Part shown: positions 1-11,412 of the stretch, in pieces
Layout of the letters: the number at the start of each line of letters is the position of its first letter
Position numbering within the stretch: the first letter of the stretch is position 1
Assembly (NCBI GenBank): GCA_025267735.1
Contig: CM046303.1
Location: 29,426,380 to 29,490,379 of the forward strand
Length of the DNA: 64,000 nt
Origin: Mactra quadrangularis
Taxonomy: Eukaryota; Mollusca; Bivalvia; Venerida; Mactridae
Direction of reading: 5' to 3'
Program-made: the position numbers and the translations under genes
The notes under the pieces: model-generated
What the model saw: only the letters and a program-made list of their open reading frames with translations
Told to the model about the DNA's origin: nothing
Databases searched by the model: none

Positions 1-285
1 TTTTGCATATTTCCTTGTATGTGCACGCATGATTATTCTTCAAACTACTTTGTTTGCGCTGTTGTTGTCATTATGCCAATTTAGCCCATTCTCTCGCGTT
101 TCGTTCCGTTTTGTAAAGTACCAATACCCACACAGGTATTGGTACTTTGTGAAACGGAACGGAACGAGAAAATATATATTAATATCATTACATGTATCTT
201 AATAAATAACCTCGACATGGAATTTTACCGGGTATATCAAATAATCATTTATGGCATTATATATGTAGTTATAATTGCTGACCCA
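1..285 (+). repeat. Left copy of a GTTCCGTTCCG repeat flanking a LINE relic
   Basis: Bases 1-128 recur at about 2082-2200 (shared start TTTTGCATATTTCCTTGTAT), and bases 152-285 recur at about 1905-2027 (shared ACCTCGACATGGAATTTT). Both are in the same orientation, so the two halves bracket the LINE relic. Inside, 91-128 and 135-171 form an imperfect inverted repeat around AAAGTACCAATACC / GGTATTGGTACTTT that could fold into a hairpin. This is a dispersed non-coding repeat, either a MITE or part of the LINE's own untranslated sequence. I cannot decide between these. The open frame here has no recognisable domain. Confidence 0.6.
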
Positions 286-590
286 GAATCTACACGTCGT
301 GTCGTTTCGCAAAGTACCAATAGCCAATCAATGCCCTCAAGATCCTTCATCAGTTGCTAAGATAGAAACCTTCAACAACATGCGCCAAATCATGGATCAG
401 ATCAGACTCCGTGATATGATGGACAGCTGGATGAAAGGAAAGACACAGCTGCCGAGATACAGAGGTACGCATGCATGACACAAAACGTTTCTAGGATGCT
501 CTGAAAGCCCTATATGGTCCACAAGCCTCAGGAACATCTCCGCTGCTTATTGCTGATGGCTCATTACTACTCACTGAGCGCACACAGATC

Positions 591-937
591 TTGGACAGAT
601 GGGCGGAGCACTTTAACTCCGTTCTCAATCTACCATCTTCAATAAATGACGAAGCTATATCTCGTCTCCCTCAGCTAGAGATCTACACAGATCTCGACCT
701 TCAACTGCTCCTAATCATCCGTCAGTTCCATGATGGTATGATGGCCCGAGTCCTTGACAATGGTGAAGCTTCACCTGACTTCCCTGTGTGTAACGGTGTG
801 AAACAAGGATGTGTTATGGCCCCCACGCTCTTCAGTATCATGTTCTCTGCCATGCTGTCAGACGCATTCAACGATTCTGACCCCGTCAGCATGAAATATC
901 GCACCGATGTAAACTATTCAATTCGTTGACGACTGCG
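591..937 (+). pseudogene. LINE reverse transcriptase core fragment
   Basis: An open frame from 591 to 929 contains NGVKQGCVMAPTLFSIMFSA (about 792-851). This is the conserved RT block just before the catalytic box in LINE reverse transcriptases. The catalytic box itself is present one frame over, at 922-933, as FVDD rather than the usual FADD, followed by CAL. The stop at 927-929 in the first frame lies inside the codons of the shifted frame, so the catalytic loop is separated from the QG block by a frameshift. An active enzyme cannot be made. Identity as RT is firm; the clade is not. Confidence 0.85.
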
Positions 938-961
938 CTCTGAATGCCTGCTCTGTTGGAT

Positions 962-1829
962 ATGCAGTACAGCATGGACCGTTTCTCTGATGCTACTATC
1001 AGCATCAAAAAGACTGAGGTCATGTTCCAACCCTCATCAACCAAAGATCCAGGTCCAAGGCACTGACCTAAATACTGTCGACAAGTTCACTTACCTTGTC
1101 AGCACATTGTCCAATGTAGTTCACATCGACGACGAAATCAACAACAGGCTAGCCAAAGCAAGTTCTGCTTTCAGAAGACTCCGCAGCACTGTCTGGGACC
1201 GCAGAGGTATCCGTCTCAACACTAAACTTCAAGTCTACCAAGCCGCCGTCATGACTACATTGCTGTATGCCTGCGAGACCTGGACCATCTATGCCAGACA
1301 CACAAGGAAACTAAATAATTTGACTTGTCTCAGGAAGATTAAATGGCAGGACCACATACCTGATACTGAAATACTGACTAGGGCTAACCTCCCCTCCATC
1401 CATACAGTACTTCAGAGGTCCCAAGTTCGATGGGTTGGTCATGTGACACACATGCCTGATGAGCGCCTTCCAAAGCAGCTCCTTTACGGGGAATTGACAA
1501 GTGGGAAAAGACGTGCAGGTGGACAGCGGAAGCATTTCAAGGACAGCTTGAAAGTGTCACTCAAAGCTTTGGGCTTAGATGTAGATTCCTGGGAACAGCT
1601 GGCACAGAACAGACCAGCATGGCGTGGAGCCACACACAGAGGACCAGTGTCTGCAGAGACGAACCGTCTGGATGAATGCCGGAAAAGGACGCTTTGCAAG
1701 ACCAGGGCAGCAAGCACCTCAACTTCAGCTACTGACCACAGGTGTCTCATCTGTGATAGATACTTTCAAGCCCGCATTGGCCAGCTTAGCCACCTGCGGG
1801 TACACAGAACCCAGTCAACTACAAACTAG
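962..1829 (+). pseudogene. LINE ORF2 C-terminal region with C2H2 zinc finger
   Basis: Bases 962-1035 encode the segment after the catalytic box (MDRFSDA then ISIKKTEVM). A frame change then leads into the 990-1829 frame, which reads through VDKFTYL, RRGIRLNTKLQVYQA, TLLYACETWT, CLRKIKWQD and MPDERLPKQL. These are typical thumb and C-terminal motifs of one LINE lineage. Near the end (about 1742-1804) lies a C-x2-C-x12-H-x3-H finger beginning CLICDRYF, probably nucleic-acid binding. Codons 990-1035 are probably out-of-frame lead-in. No intact start is present. Confidence 0.8.
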
Positions 1830-1865
1830 TGATGCCTGTGGTGGTCCTCATCGACAACGATGGAC

Positions 1866-2282
1866 AAACAACCAATTTAGACCATTCTCTCTTGTTTCGT
1901 TCCGTTCCGTTTCGCAACGAAACAAAATATATTTATATCAATACATGTATCTTCATAAAGAACCTCGACATGGAATTTTGCTGGGTATATCAAATCATTT
2001 ATGGCTTTATATGTAGTTATAATTGCCTTTTAACATGTATGTTATAAGATTATAGGACAATTTGTATGTTTGTAAAGGGAAGGCTTTTTGCATATTTCCT
2101 TGTATGTGCACGCGTGATTATTTTTCAAACTAGGTTTGTGCCGTTTTTGTCATTTTACCAATTTAGCCCATTATTTCGTTCCGTTTCGCAAAGTACAAAC
2201 ATACAAATTGTCCTACAATCTTATAACATACATGTAAAAAGGCGACTTGTAGATCCTGGGTCGGCAATTATAACTACATGTT
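1866..2282 (+). repeat. Right copy of the GTTCCGTTCCG repeat, with internal inverted repeat
   Basis: This stretch repeats the material at 1-285, in the same orientation but with the two halves in the opposite order. Between them, 2028-2071 and 2197-2238 form an inverted repeat of about 43 bp (core ACATGTATGTTATAAG against CTTATAACATACATGT). The flanking TATGTAGTTATAATTGC and GCAATTATAACTACAT are also complementary. That foldback shape suggests a MITE-like unit. No coding potential is recognisable. Confidence 0.6.
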
Positions 2283-2395
2283 TGTGAATAATAAGTTTCA
2301 TCGGATAGACTAAGATTATACAGAGTTCATATAATTTACTATTATGATTACTGTATAATGATTTTAAGAATTTACATTTCATTTCTTAATTTCCC

Positions 2396-2453
2396 CCATG
2401 TGGTGCCTCTCGTTCCGTTCCGTTCCGCAAAGTAGGCCTACCAATAGCCTCGA
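2396..2453 (+). repeat. Short fragment of the GTTCCGTTCCG repeat
   Basis: CTCGTTCCGTTCCGTTCCGC followed by AAAGTAGGCCTACCAATAGCC matches the hairpin arm of the repeats at 91-171 and 1890-1920. It is a solo fragment, and with the piece near 300-330 it is one of several such scraps around the LINE relic. Confidence 0.5.
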
Positions 2454-2593
2454 TACCCAGCTTTTCTTTGGGTACGAAAATTTTTAGGGCGAACATTTGT
2501 CAATTTTGATTTGTTCCAAAAGTTTCGTAACACAATAATTTGATAATGCTTTCCTTACCTGTTTCCATGAAAACAGTATTTAATGCATCAGGT

Positions 2594-2835
2594 TATAGTC
2601 TGTTCCATTAACCTGTCACAACTTGAATAATTACACGGTCACTGAATTTGTTATTTTTGATTTCTTTGGTACTTGTTATTTCCCCGATATTCAAAATCGC
2701 TGTATATCTAGTTAGATGATCATCAATAATTGATATGGATCAGTGGCTCAACGGTTTAAAAGTTAAATAATAACACATTCAGTGACCGTGTAATTATTCA
2801 AGTTAATTGTGACAGGTTAATATAACAGAACTATA
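2594..2835 (+). mobile_element. TIR MITE, copy 1 (TATAGTTCT family)
   Basis: About 240 bp with inverted ends of roughly 60 bp. The left end reads TATAGTCTGTTCCATTAACC then TGTCACAACTTGAATAATTA; the right end is its complement, ending AACTATA. The ends sit at TA/TA, which fits a Tc1/mariner-like TA target duplication, although the outer TA could equally belong to the TIR. Copies 2 and 3 are at 10831-11412 and 30765-31002. It has no coding capacity. Confidence 0.8.
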
Positions 2836-3132
2836 CCTTTCGGTACTTGTCTTCTACTTACAATATATATAATTACAATGACTTTCACAAATTAAAGTCA
2901 TGGAGACTAATCTGATCTTCAAAAACATGTACTTCGGGAGGGATTTTTTATAGAAACAAAAACAAACACAAGATAGTGGTGAAAACGACCTGCGTTAACA
3001 CCACTATTTACGTTGTATTTTATTGACATCATATAATAAACAAAGGTAAAATTCCCAATATGCCAACTAATAGCGAATAATGTACATTTTCTATCAGAAA
3101 ACCATAATACATTATTACAAAACAAAATATTT
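2836..3132. other. AT-rich stretch, nothing recognised
   Basis: No repeat partner within the window, no RNA gene and no credible reading frame is visible. A short minus-strand open frame (2919-3137) lacks any recognisable motif and has the base composition of its surroundings. Confidence 0.5.
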
Positions 3133-3246
3133 TTCATTCATAACATCATATAAACCATTTTGCATGGATTGGATTTAAAAGAACATTCCTTCATTCATTA
3201 CATCATATAAACCATTTTGCATGGATTGGATTTAAAAGAACATTCC
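3133..3246 (+). repeat. Tandem duplication of a 57-bp unit
   Basis: Two almost identical 57-bp units (3133-3189 and 3190-3246) share CCATTTTGCATGGATTGGAT, differing at one base near the start (TAACATC against TTACATC). The near identity indicates a recent local duplication. No other copies were seen. Confidence 0.85.
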
Positions 3247-3639
3247 TTCACATTATTAATAATCCCTTTTATGAAAGTGATCTCCCTTTGTTATCTAAAT
3301 AGTGTACATGGTATTTTGTCCATGCAAAATAATTGGTAATATAATTTAGAAATCTGACATGAATCAAATGCCAGTTTCCTGAGAAGTTTTCTGTAATCAT
3401 AAAAATAAATATATTTTGGTATTATGGGAATTCTACACATGTTATTTACACAGAGTCAAAAATAAAGACAACCAAGTCATGCTGTTTGTTCCTCAACTCT
3501 CATTCCAAAAATGACATCGATGATCCAATGGTGAAACATCCTGAAATGGAAGATAAAGTCTTCCAGTTAAGAAAATCAAACTAAAGAATAAAATCAAGCC
3601 TTGCCATAGACAAATAATCAGAAAGATCGAGCATGCATG

Positions 3640-5140
3640 TATGAAAGCTTTGATAACAGGGTTTATTAGAGGTTGTAAAGGAGCATAACTAGTAATTGAT
3701 TCAGAGTTGTGTCCCCTGATAGTAGTGTAGATGTAGAACTAATGAGTAAGCTTCTAACGTTTCAGTCAAACATCTTAAATGTTACTTAACATGTTCAACT
3801 TGAAAATACTTTAACTTTAAATCTTAAACTGTAAAAGGGACAAATCTTAAAAAATTAATTAATCCATAGTATAGTCGTTTCAGTTATGTAGATGTAGTAT
3901 CAATGAATAAGCATACCAAATTTCATTTAAACATCTTGATAAGTACAATAAAATATTCCAAAAATATTAACCCTCAAATGTTAAAGTATAAAAGAGACAG
4001 AACTCTAAAACCAAGACTTGTCCAAGATAAGTGTGCTAACTTTTCCAGTGTTTCGTTATTCGCAAGGCTTTGAAAACAAGACTTAATATTTTAAAGGAAA
4101 ATAAATCAGATAAACAATAATTATATAAGTCATATCTTTAACAAATGAAAGGGGAATAACTACAAAAATAACAAATCCAGAGTTACATCCCCTTATAGTT
4201 ATGCATAAATGCGGTACACTCCAACTACCATTAAAATTCCTTGATCACAATAGAAGATATTTTAATGAAAACAAATTATCCCAAAAGCAGACACATGTAC
4301 AGTATATGATTTTTAAATAAAATATCTTAATTACATAATACAATGTATTACACAGGGCACAACTCAAAAAACAAGTAAATCTGTGAGCTAATGCTCACTA
4401 GTGATACCCCCGCTGTGAGAAATATGACTATCATAATGTAACTTTCATTTAACAAAATCTAAAAATATGCGACAAACAGGAAGTAGATGAGCAAGGAGCA
4501 TGAAATCGCTTTACACCACATGGGACTATGGGATGAAGCAATATGCAAAGTATTAGGCTGCTGCATGTTATAGTTGCTGAGAAAACTGCGACAGAAATTT
4601 TGTAATGGACGGATGCACGCACGGACAAGGGTAAAACAGTATACCCCCCTCTTCTTCGAAGCGGGGGTATAATAATTAATCCAGAGTTTGACCTTGCATG
4701 ACAATTATGAAGTATTGTTTATAAGATGAAGTTCTGATCAAATGTCAACTCAAGTTTCAGTCATTCATTTTGATTAGTGCTGACGATGTTACAATTTAGA
4801 AAACTTCAATATTAAATGTTTCAGTACAATGGAAAGTAACTCAATAAATCCTATTAGTCACTTAGATGTTGTAATGATGGCAAAACCAACCAACATTAAT
4901 TTAAATTTCTTAATAAGTAATGCAAAGTGTATAAAAGTGGCATAACTCTAAAAAACAATGCATCTATAGTAATGTTCCTTTATAGTCCTGTAGATGTAGC
5001 ATTGATGAATAAGCATGCAAAGTTCATTAACATATCTTAATAAGAACTAAAGATAATTTATTAGAGAAATATAATTTTTCTGAAAGGGAAATAACTCCAA
5101 AAACAGTTCGTTCAGAGTAATGTCCCTTTGCAAAATGGTT
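3640..5140 (+). repeat. Decayed tandem repeat related to family F monomers
   Basis: Several blurred repeats of one theme occur: a GGCATAACTC-like block, AATGTCCC/TTATAGT, then GTAGATGTAG...GATGAATAAGCAT and AAACATCTTAATAAGTA. The clearest units start near 3680, 3880 and 4935. The same order is seen in the family F copy at 24896-25289 (GGGGCATAACTCC...GATGATGAATAAGTATTCC). I read it as an old array of related monomers. It is interrupted by the B copy at 4371. There is no coding evidence. Confidence 0.45.
4371..4670 (+). mobile_element. Family B element, copy B1
   Basis: It starts AACAAGTAAATC, with a GTGAGC-TAAT-GCTCAC hairpin and the 5' motif ATACCCCCGC. It ends with (GGAC)-like sequence, then ATACCCCCCTCTTCTTCGAA and GCGGGGGTAT, the complement of the 5' motif. 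Compared with the other copies it carries about 40 extra bases after CCCCCGC (4413-4452). The minus-strand open frame through it recurs in most B copies and is a repeat by-product. Confidence 0.85.
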
Positions 5141-5160
5141 GATATAGTCCCAATTATAGT

Positions 5161-5270
5161 TTTATGCTGGGTTTAATGCTCTGTCAACACGATAAAGTTT
5201 ATTTTATGTTGGCCAATACACCTTACCTCGCATTTCTTGAACCGTGCCAGTTTACAACCAGGACTCACAT
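5161..5270 (+). repeat. Diverged dispersed repeat K, copy 1
   Basis: TGCTGGGTTTAATGCTCTGT followed by CAACACGATAA and, about 80 bp on, CCAGGACTCACAT resembles 16413-16520 (TACTGGGTTTAACGCCATGT, CAACACAATTT, CCAGGACTCTCAT) and, more weakly, 58076-58170. It is an old repeat of unknown class. The ends are not defined. Confidence 0.4.
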
Positions 5271-5538
5271 ACTCTTTCTAATTATTTAGTATATCAACAA
5301 TTTAACCCCATACATTAACCCCTCTGATTTAAATACACACTACAGTTCATCTGTACACACTATTCATTAGTTTAACATATATTTCTCAAAAAGTACATAA
5401 TACAAATATATAATCAACAATAGTTTATACAGTGAAACACTCCTTAAACAGGAATTAAAAAATGTAATTTTTAAAAAGTTCTTTTCTCAATTGATTTAAA
5501 TCAGCAGGGTAAATGTATGCACCACTGACAGATGGATA

Positions 5539-5796
5539 AACAAGTAAATCTGTGAGCTAATGCTCACTAGTGATACCCCCGCAAAAATCTAAAAATATGC
5601 GACAAACAGGAAGTAGATGAGCAAGGAGCATGAAATCGCTTTACACCACATGGGACTATGGGATGAAGCAATATGCAAAGTATTAGGCTGCTGCATGTTA
5701 TAGTTGCTGAGAAAACTGCGATGGAAATTTTGTAACGGACGGACGCACAGACAAGGGTAAAACAGTATACCCCCCTCTTCTTCGAAGCGGGGGTAT
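5539..5796 (+). mobile_element. Family B element, copy B2
   Basis: At 258 bp this is close to the minimal B structure. AACAAG is at 5539, the 5' motif ATACCCCCGC at 5573-5582, a single body unit follows (GAAGTAGATGAGCAAGGAGC...), then GGACGGACGCACAGACAAGG and the 3' motif GCGGGGGTAT at 5787-5796. An A run follows directly. The body is nearly identical to B1, which suggests recent activity. Confidence 0.88.
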
Positions 5797-8143
5797 AAAT
5801 ATTACAATAGACTAACAATATCAACCTGAAATTTACTTACTACGTTGAAGTACTTGATTATCTCAACATAAATATTCTTACACCAATCTATGTATTCTGA
5901 TAAGTTGTTGCCATCATTATTAAGTGTTCTGTAAAAATAAAAACAAAGTATTCTTAAACAAATTATCATGACCCTAAACAATCAAAGCGTCGATAGCGCT
6001 GTCAGACATGGGGTTTTGGTAGAGTATATGGCTGTATACAACTAATGAAAGCGATGTAAGGGACCTCTACCTTACATAAACTAGATAAGATATACACATG
6101 CTTCTTATCGTCTGCTTGTTAACGTGTAATGCGGACTATAATAACTGCAGTGGTAATTATCCCTTTATTTGCGCGCGCACAACCGAATGTAATCGTCCAC
6201 GACAAATTTTGATGTGGATTTGCTACAGCCCACTACTAAACATGGGGAAACCCAATGTAAAAATCAATTTGTAACTCCACTCCTCAATTTGATGTCTCCT
6301 AAAATTTTACACCATCAATCATGACAGTAAAAACTATGATACTAATTATAATAAAGACTTTATTGAACAAGGCTACACATTTGGATAAATCCAATCTTCC
6401 ATGTGGACCTCTGGAAAAAGCTTACTAATTGTTCTAACATGAGCTGATGTCTGATGGTGTAATGTTCTAATCTTTGCATTTTATCTTCTTTAGAATTCAA
6501 AAGTCAAGGTAAAGGTCTTCTTATACATGTACATAACTATGTTCAGGACCACAGAATATTTCTCGTCGGAGTACTGACATTTAAAGTACCTGGTATTTCT
6601 AATATTTTCAATATGACAAATATTTAGATTATCTTAAAAATCATTTTGTCAAAAACTTAACAATTTTCATATCAAATGGAGACAAGAAAAGATTAATGCA
6701 AAGCATTAAATACCGCCTGATAGTGGTACCATTATGTGTACATACGTCAAAAGGGAAGACTAAGATATAAGCGGCAAAAAATATTTCCAGCTGTATAGTC
6801 AAACCTATTTTAACTTAAAGCATGCAGAGACAGTATCTGTCAGTAAATTACTACAGACAAGTACAAATAATTAACTTTTACATCATGCATTTAGCGCTTT
6901 GTATACGGTTAACCTGATCTAAAATTCTCAGCTCTCGTGCGTTAAATATGTACGGTACGCGTTTTTTTAGCCTGAACCTCATTTAAGGGAGCAGATATTT
7001 TACTATGTCTTAAAATATAAATTAAGGATAAAATGCTCTATAAAATGCACCCCCCAAAAGCACGAAATTTTATTGCATTACTATAAAACTAAAATTAATA
7101 CAATTTCTCACCGTCAACATTTGTAAATAAAAAAAGGAGGACACAATTAAAAGAAATCATTAACTGCTTCTACCATGGTCATCAGATTCTGACTATTCCA
7201 ATATGGCCGGCGGTAAATAATAACTCACTTTCATTAATAATTTTGCAACACAATGTTGTTTAATAAAGCTGATCAATGCAAAATGAAAAGCATGATGCAA
7301 CCAATGAAAACTATTATGTTTTGTAATTGTTATGTCTGAAGTTATTTCAGAGGGAATTTACACATATCATATATCAAATGAAAAACTCTATTTTTGATTT
7401 GATATTTTGGGAGAAAACCTTTATCAAGATATTTTCATGAACCTATTTACTTATTGCTTTTTCTAAATTTATTTTACTTTTAACACACAGACACCATATT
7501 GTTTACAATAAATTAGTTAAACAAATTCACTACCTAATTTGATGCTTGAATTAAACTACAGTATCGTACGTAAAGATTTTTATTTCTAGTAAATTTATTA
7601 GAAACTTCGACTTTTCCATTATTTCCGTAAATGTTTTATGATCAAGTAGAACTGCTTATGTGTTATGATAGGCTTATAGTAAAGGTATTTTAATAACAAT
7701 GAGGCATGGAATGTAAATGTAATGCATTCATTCACCATAAAATTATTCAAATTTTGACAGTTGAAAAAAAAACGGACTGACTCATCAAACCGGGTATACA
7801 GTCACATGATCTTTAGAATGTAAACAAACGCTTGTTTTTCTTCTAATTCTTGCAGCAATGAAAAAAATAGAATCAAATAGTGCATAAAATAACTATAACA
7901 TTTTTCATCCAAAAATGCTAACAATGAGTTAGCCTATGTCTATGAGTTGTAATCATTTATCTGAATCTTTCACACAAATAATCTTTGAACATGACTTAGT
8001 TTACCATTTGACTCAATTTTTATGTGAACATATTCCAGCTAATGATGAAAACTCACAAGATCAAAGAAAATTTTCTAGAAAAGTAGTAATTATTAAATGC
8101 ACTATTTAATTTCATTCAACTATTTGTCTGGAAAGTAAAATCT
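5797..8143. other. 2.3 kb of unassigned AT-rich sequence
   Basis: I see no gene, RNA or repeat that I can defend here. The one partial match is at about 7737-7777 (CACCATAAAATTATTCAAAT, then TTTTGACAGTTGA), which resembles one arm of the inverted repeat at 25733-25777. It may be a remnant of the same transposon family. This is among the longest stretches in the window free of identified mobile elements. Confidence 0.5.
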
Positions 8144-10805
8144 AACAAGAGCTCCGCTGGGCGGGGCATTATACGCCCGTGTGCAGTCCATGCTGTGTTC
8201 TATCTCATATGAAGTCCCTGTGACCTTGACCAATGATCCAGGAATAGGTCCTTAACTGGAGGGCTATCCAAAGCAAAGATTTTGAGAACCTAGGTACAGC
8301 CATGGTTGAGTAATCACCGGCACAAAGTTTTCCCATATAAACTTCCAGTGACCAATTAAGTCCCAGTGACTTTGACTTTTGACCCTGGGATCTCCAAATC
8401 AAAAAGGAACATCCTCTACAAAAGAGCTATCAGCACATTACTCCTTGACAAATGGGCGGATCCACATAAAATTTGTTGACCTAGGTACAATCATTGTTAA
8501 GTTATTGTCCGGACAAAGTTTTTCCATATGATGGCCCCTGTGACCTTCACCTTTGACCCAGGGGCCTCAACACCAACAGGGAACATCCTTGACACATGGG
8601 CTACCTTCACATAAAATTTGGTGAACTAATTTCATGTTACTTATTAAATATAGCATTATTTCCATTGTTTGCCATTTTGACTTTATTAACATATTGATTG
8701 AACATTTGAAGTCACTGCTTGGTAATTTGATACCTTCTGGTTGAAGGTTAAAACTTGACCTAGGGGCCCCTAAACCAATAGAGAACATCCTTGACACATG
8801 GGCTACTCTCACATGAAATTTGGTGAACCTAGGTACAGTCCTTGTTAAGTTATTGTCCGGACAAGGTTTTTCAATATGATGCCCCTGTGACCTTGACCTT
8901 TGACCCAGGAGCCCCAAAACCAATAGGGCATATCCTTGACACAAGGCCTACTTTCACATAAAATTTGGTGAACCTAGATCAATTGGTAGTTCAGTTATTG
9001 TCCAGACAAGTTTTTCATTGCTTGCCATTTTGACTTTATTAACATATTAATTGAACATTTGAAGTCACTGCTTGGTATTTGATATCTTCTGTTTGAAGGT
9101 TTAAACTTAACCCTGTTTCCCCAAAACTGATAAGTCACATCCTTGACACATGGGCTACTCTCACATGAAATTTGGTGAACCTAGGTACAGTCATTATTGA
9201 GTTATTGACTGGACAAGGTTTTTCAATATGATGCCCCTGTGACCTTGAACTTTGACCCAGGGGTCCCAAAACCTTAAGAGCATATCCTTGACACATGGGG
9301 TACTCTCACATAAAATTTGGTGAACCTAGGTACATTGGTGGTTCAGTTATTGTCTGAACAAAGTTTTTCCATATGATGCCTCTGTGACCTTGAACTTTGA
9401 CCCAGGGGTCCCAAAACCTTAAGAGCATATCCTTGACACATGGGGTACTCTCACATAAAATTTGGTGAACCTAGGTACATTGGTGGTTCAGTTATTGTCT
9501 GAACAAAGTTTTTCCATATGATGCCTCTGTGACCTTGACCTTTGAACCTGGGGCCCCAAAACCTATAGAGCGCATCCTTGACACATGGGCTACCTTCACA
9601 TAAATTTTTGTGAACCTAGGTGCAGTTGTTGTTGAGTTATTGTCCGGACAAGGTTTTTCAATATGATGCCCCTGTGACCTTGACCTTTGACCCAGGAGCC
9701 CAAAAACCAATAGGGCATATCCTTGACACAAGGGCTACACTCACATAAAATTTGGTGAATCTAGGTACATTGGTGGTTCAGTTATTGTCCGGACAAGTTT
9801 TTTATTGTTTGCCATTTTGACTTTATTAACATATTGATTGAACATTTACAGTCACTGCTTGGTAATTTGATATCTTCTGGTTGAAGGCTAAAACTTAACC
9901 CTGTTTCCCCAAAACTAATAAGGCACATCCTTGACACATGGGCTACTCTCACATGAAATTTGGTGAACCTAGGTGCAGTCATTGTTGAGTTATTACCCGG
10001 ACAATGTTTTTCGATATGATGCCCCTGTGACCTTGACCTTTGACCCAGGGGCCTCAAAACTAATAGAGCATATCCTTGACACATGGGCTACTCTCACATA
10101 AAATTTGGTGAACCTAGGTACATTGGTGGTTCAGTTATTGTCCGGACAAAGTTTTTTCATATGATGCCTCTGTGACCTTGACCTTTGAACCTGGGGCCCC
10201 ATAAACCTATAGGGCACATCCTTGACATGTGGGCTACCTTCACATAAAATTTTGTGAACCTAGGTACAGTGGTTGTAGAGTTATTGTCCGGACAAGGTTT
10301 TTCAATATGATGCCCTTGTGACCTTGACCTTTGACCCAGGGGCCCCAAAACCAATAGGAAACATCCTTGACACAAGGGCTACTCTCACCTAAAATTGGGT
10401 GAATCTAGGTAGATTGGTTGTTCAGTTATTGTCAGGACAAGTTTTTTTCCCATGTGAGGCCCGTGTGACCTTGACCTTTAACCCAGGGGCCCCAAAACCA
10501 ATAGGGAACATCTTTGACACATGAGCTACTCTTACATAAAATTTGAACCTAGGTACAGTCGTTGTTGAGTTATTGCCCGGACAAGTTTTACCTATTTTAA
10601 GTCCCAGTGACCTTGACCTTTGACCCTGGGGTCTCAAAATCAATAGGGAACCTCCTTCACCCAAGGGCGATCCACACATAAAATTTGAGGAACCTAGGTA
10701 CATCCTTTCTTGAGTTATCATCCGGACAAGCAATTGTCCACGGACAGACGGACAGACGGACAACATCATAACATAATACCTCCGTTTTTTTCAAAACGGG
10801 CGTAT
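8144..10805 (+). mobile_element. Family A element, copy A1 (tandem-array rolling-circle-like)
   Basis: The 5' end is AACAAGAGCTCCGCTGGGCG (8144). Its hairpin is GCTCCGC-TGG-GCGGGGC and its motif ATACGCCCGT lies at 8171-8180. The body is an array of about 145-bp monomers, each with TGACCTTGACCTTTGACCC (for example 8888-8906), a GGGGCCCC-like block, CCTTGACACATGGGCTACTC, AAATTTGGTGAACCTAGGTA and TTGTCCGGACAA. Longer monomers of about 208 bp recur near 8650 and 9800, with a shortened version near 9020. Near the 3' end come GGACAGACGGACAGACGGAC, a CCGTTTT/AAAACGG stem and ACGGGCGTAT (10796-10805), then an A5 run. Many minus-strand open frames exist, but 145 is not a multiple of 3, so none can span successive monomers coherently. 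Non-coding. Confidence 0.88.
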
Positions 10806-10830
10806 AAAAACATACTTTTGTTTACCTTAT

Positions 10831-11412
10831 TATAGTTCTATTTTATTAACCCGTCACAACTTAAATAATTACATGGTCACTGAATCTGTAATTTTTAATG
10901 CCTCAGTCCCATAAAATCGTGTCTTGTTGCGGACCCGTACGTGCAGACAGTCGTAGGCCGTGGGAAGCCTTGCGAATTAAGGTGCCGGTACGCACATGGT
11001 ACAAAAGAACACACCCGTACAGAGCCATAGCTGGAAGATATGCATGTTTAATCCATACTAGGTCACGATTTGACTCTGAAACAGATACGTGTATCTAGGG
11101 CTCATCTCACGGACCCTGGTTAAAACGTAGCAGTCCGTACGGGTACGCAAGAGTTCGTACAGATCCTTGCGGGGCTTGATCGCACAGCGCCCCGTACGGT
11201 GCCCTCACGGCTATTTTTATGTTTATGGGACTGTAGCTTAACTCCTTTCGAACTTGTTTTTTCTCAGATATTCAAAATTGCCGCATATAAAGTAAGTTTA
11301 TCAATAATTAATATGGACCGGTGGCTTAATGGTCAGTAAGAAGTTGAATAATAACACATTCAGTGACCGTGTAATTATTCAAGTTGTGACAGGTTAATAA
11401 AATAGAACTATA
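10831..11412 (+). mobile_element. TIR MITE, copy 2, carrying a nested insertion
   Basis: The ends match copy 1: TATAGTTCTATTTTATTAAC at the left and the complement ending AGAACTATA at 11412. The element is about 580 bp instead of 240 because a second element (10904-11233) lies inside it. The central GATATTCAAAATTGCCGCAT and TATGGACCGGTGGCTTAATG match the interior of copy 1 in the same orientation. Confidence 0.8.
10904..11233 (+). mobile_element. Nested CAGTCCCATAAA-ended element
   Basis: CAGTCCCATAAA at 10904-10915 and its exact complement TTTATGGGACTG at 11222-11233 bound a 330-bp segment. It is absent from the other two copies of the host MITE. The segment is clearly more G/C-rich than its surroundings, with repeated CCGTACG/CGTACGG-type words and short inverted pieces. 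No target duplication could be identified. It is a non-autonomous DNA element of unknown superfamily. The 66-codon open frame at 10898 spans its junction and is not a gene. Confidence 0.65.

Larger units (their letters stand above)
320..1829 (+). mobile_element. Degenerate non-LTR (LINE) retrotransposon relic
   Basis: Reading all three + frames in turn gives a coherent reverse-transcriptase ORF2-like protein. It runs from an upstream segment ending in an AEHFNSVLN-type motif (about 594-630), through the RT core, to a C-terminal C2H2 finger. It needs at least three frame changes and has an internal deletion. The part between about 690 and 710 jumps straight from the pre-RT region to the QFHDGMMARV block, so most of the N-terminal half of the RT domain is missing. 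No endonuclease domain or poly(A)/3' tail is visible. It is a dead, 5'-truncated copy. I do not assign the clade. Confidence 0.85.

Noticed and set aside
4371..4670. Family B as a tRNA-type SINE
   Set aside because: No A or B box, no A-rich or microsatellite tail of SINE type, and no target duplication. The ends fit the A-F plan.
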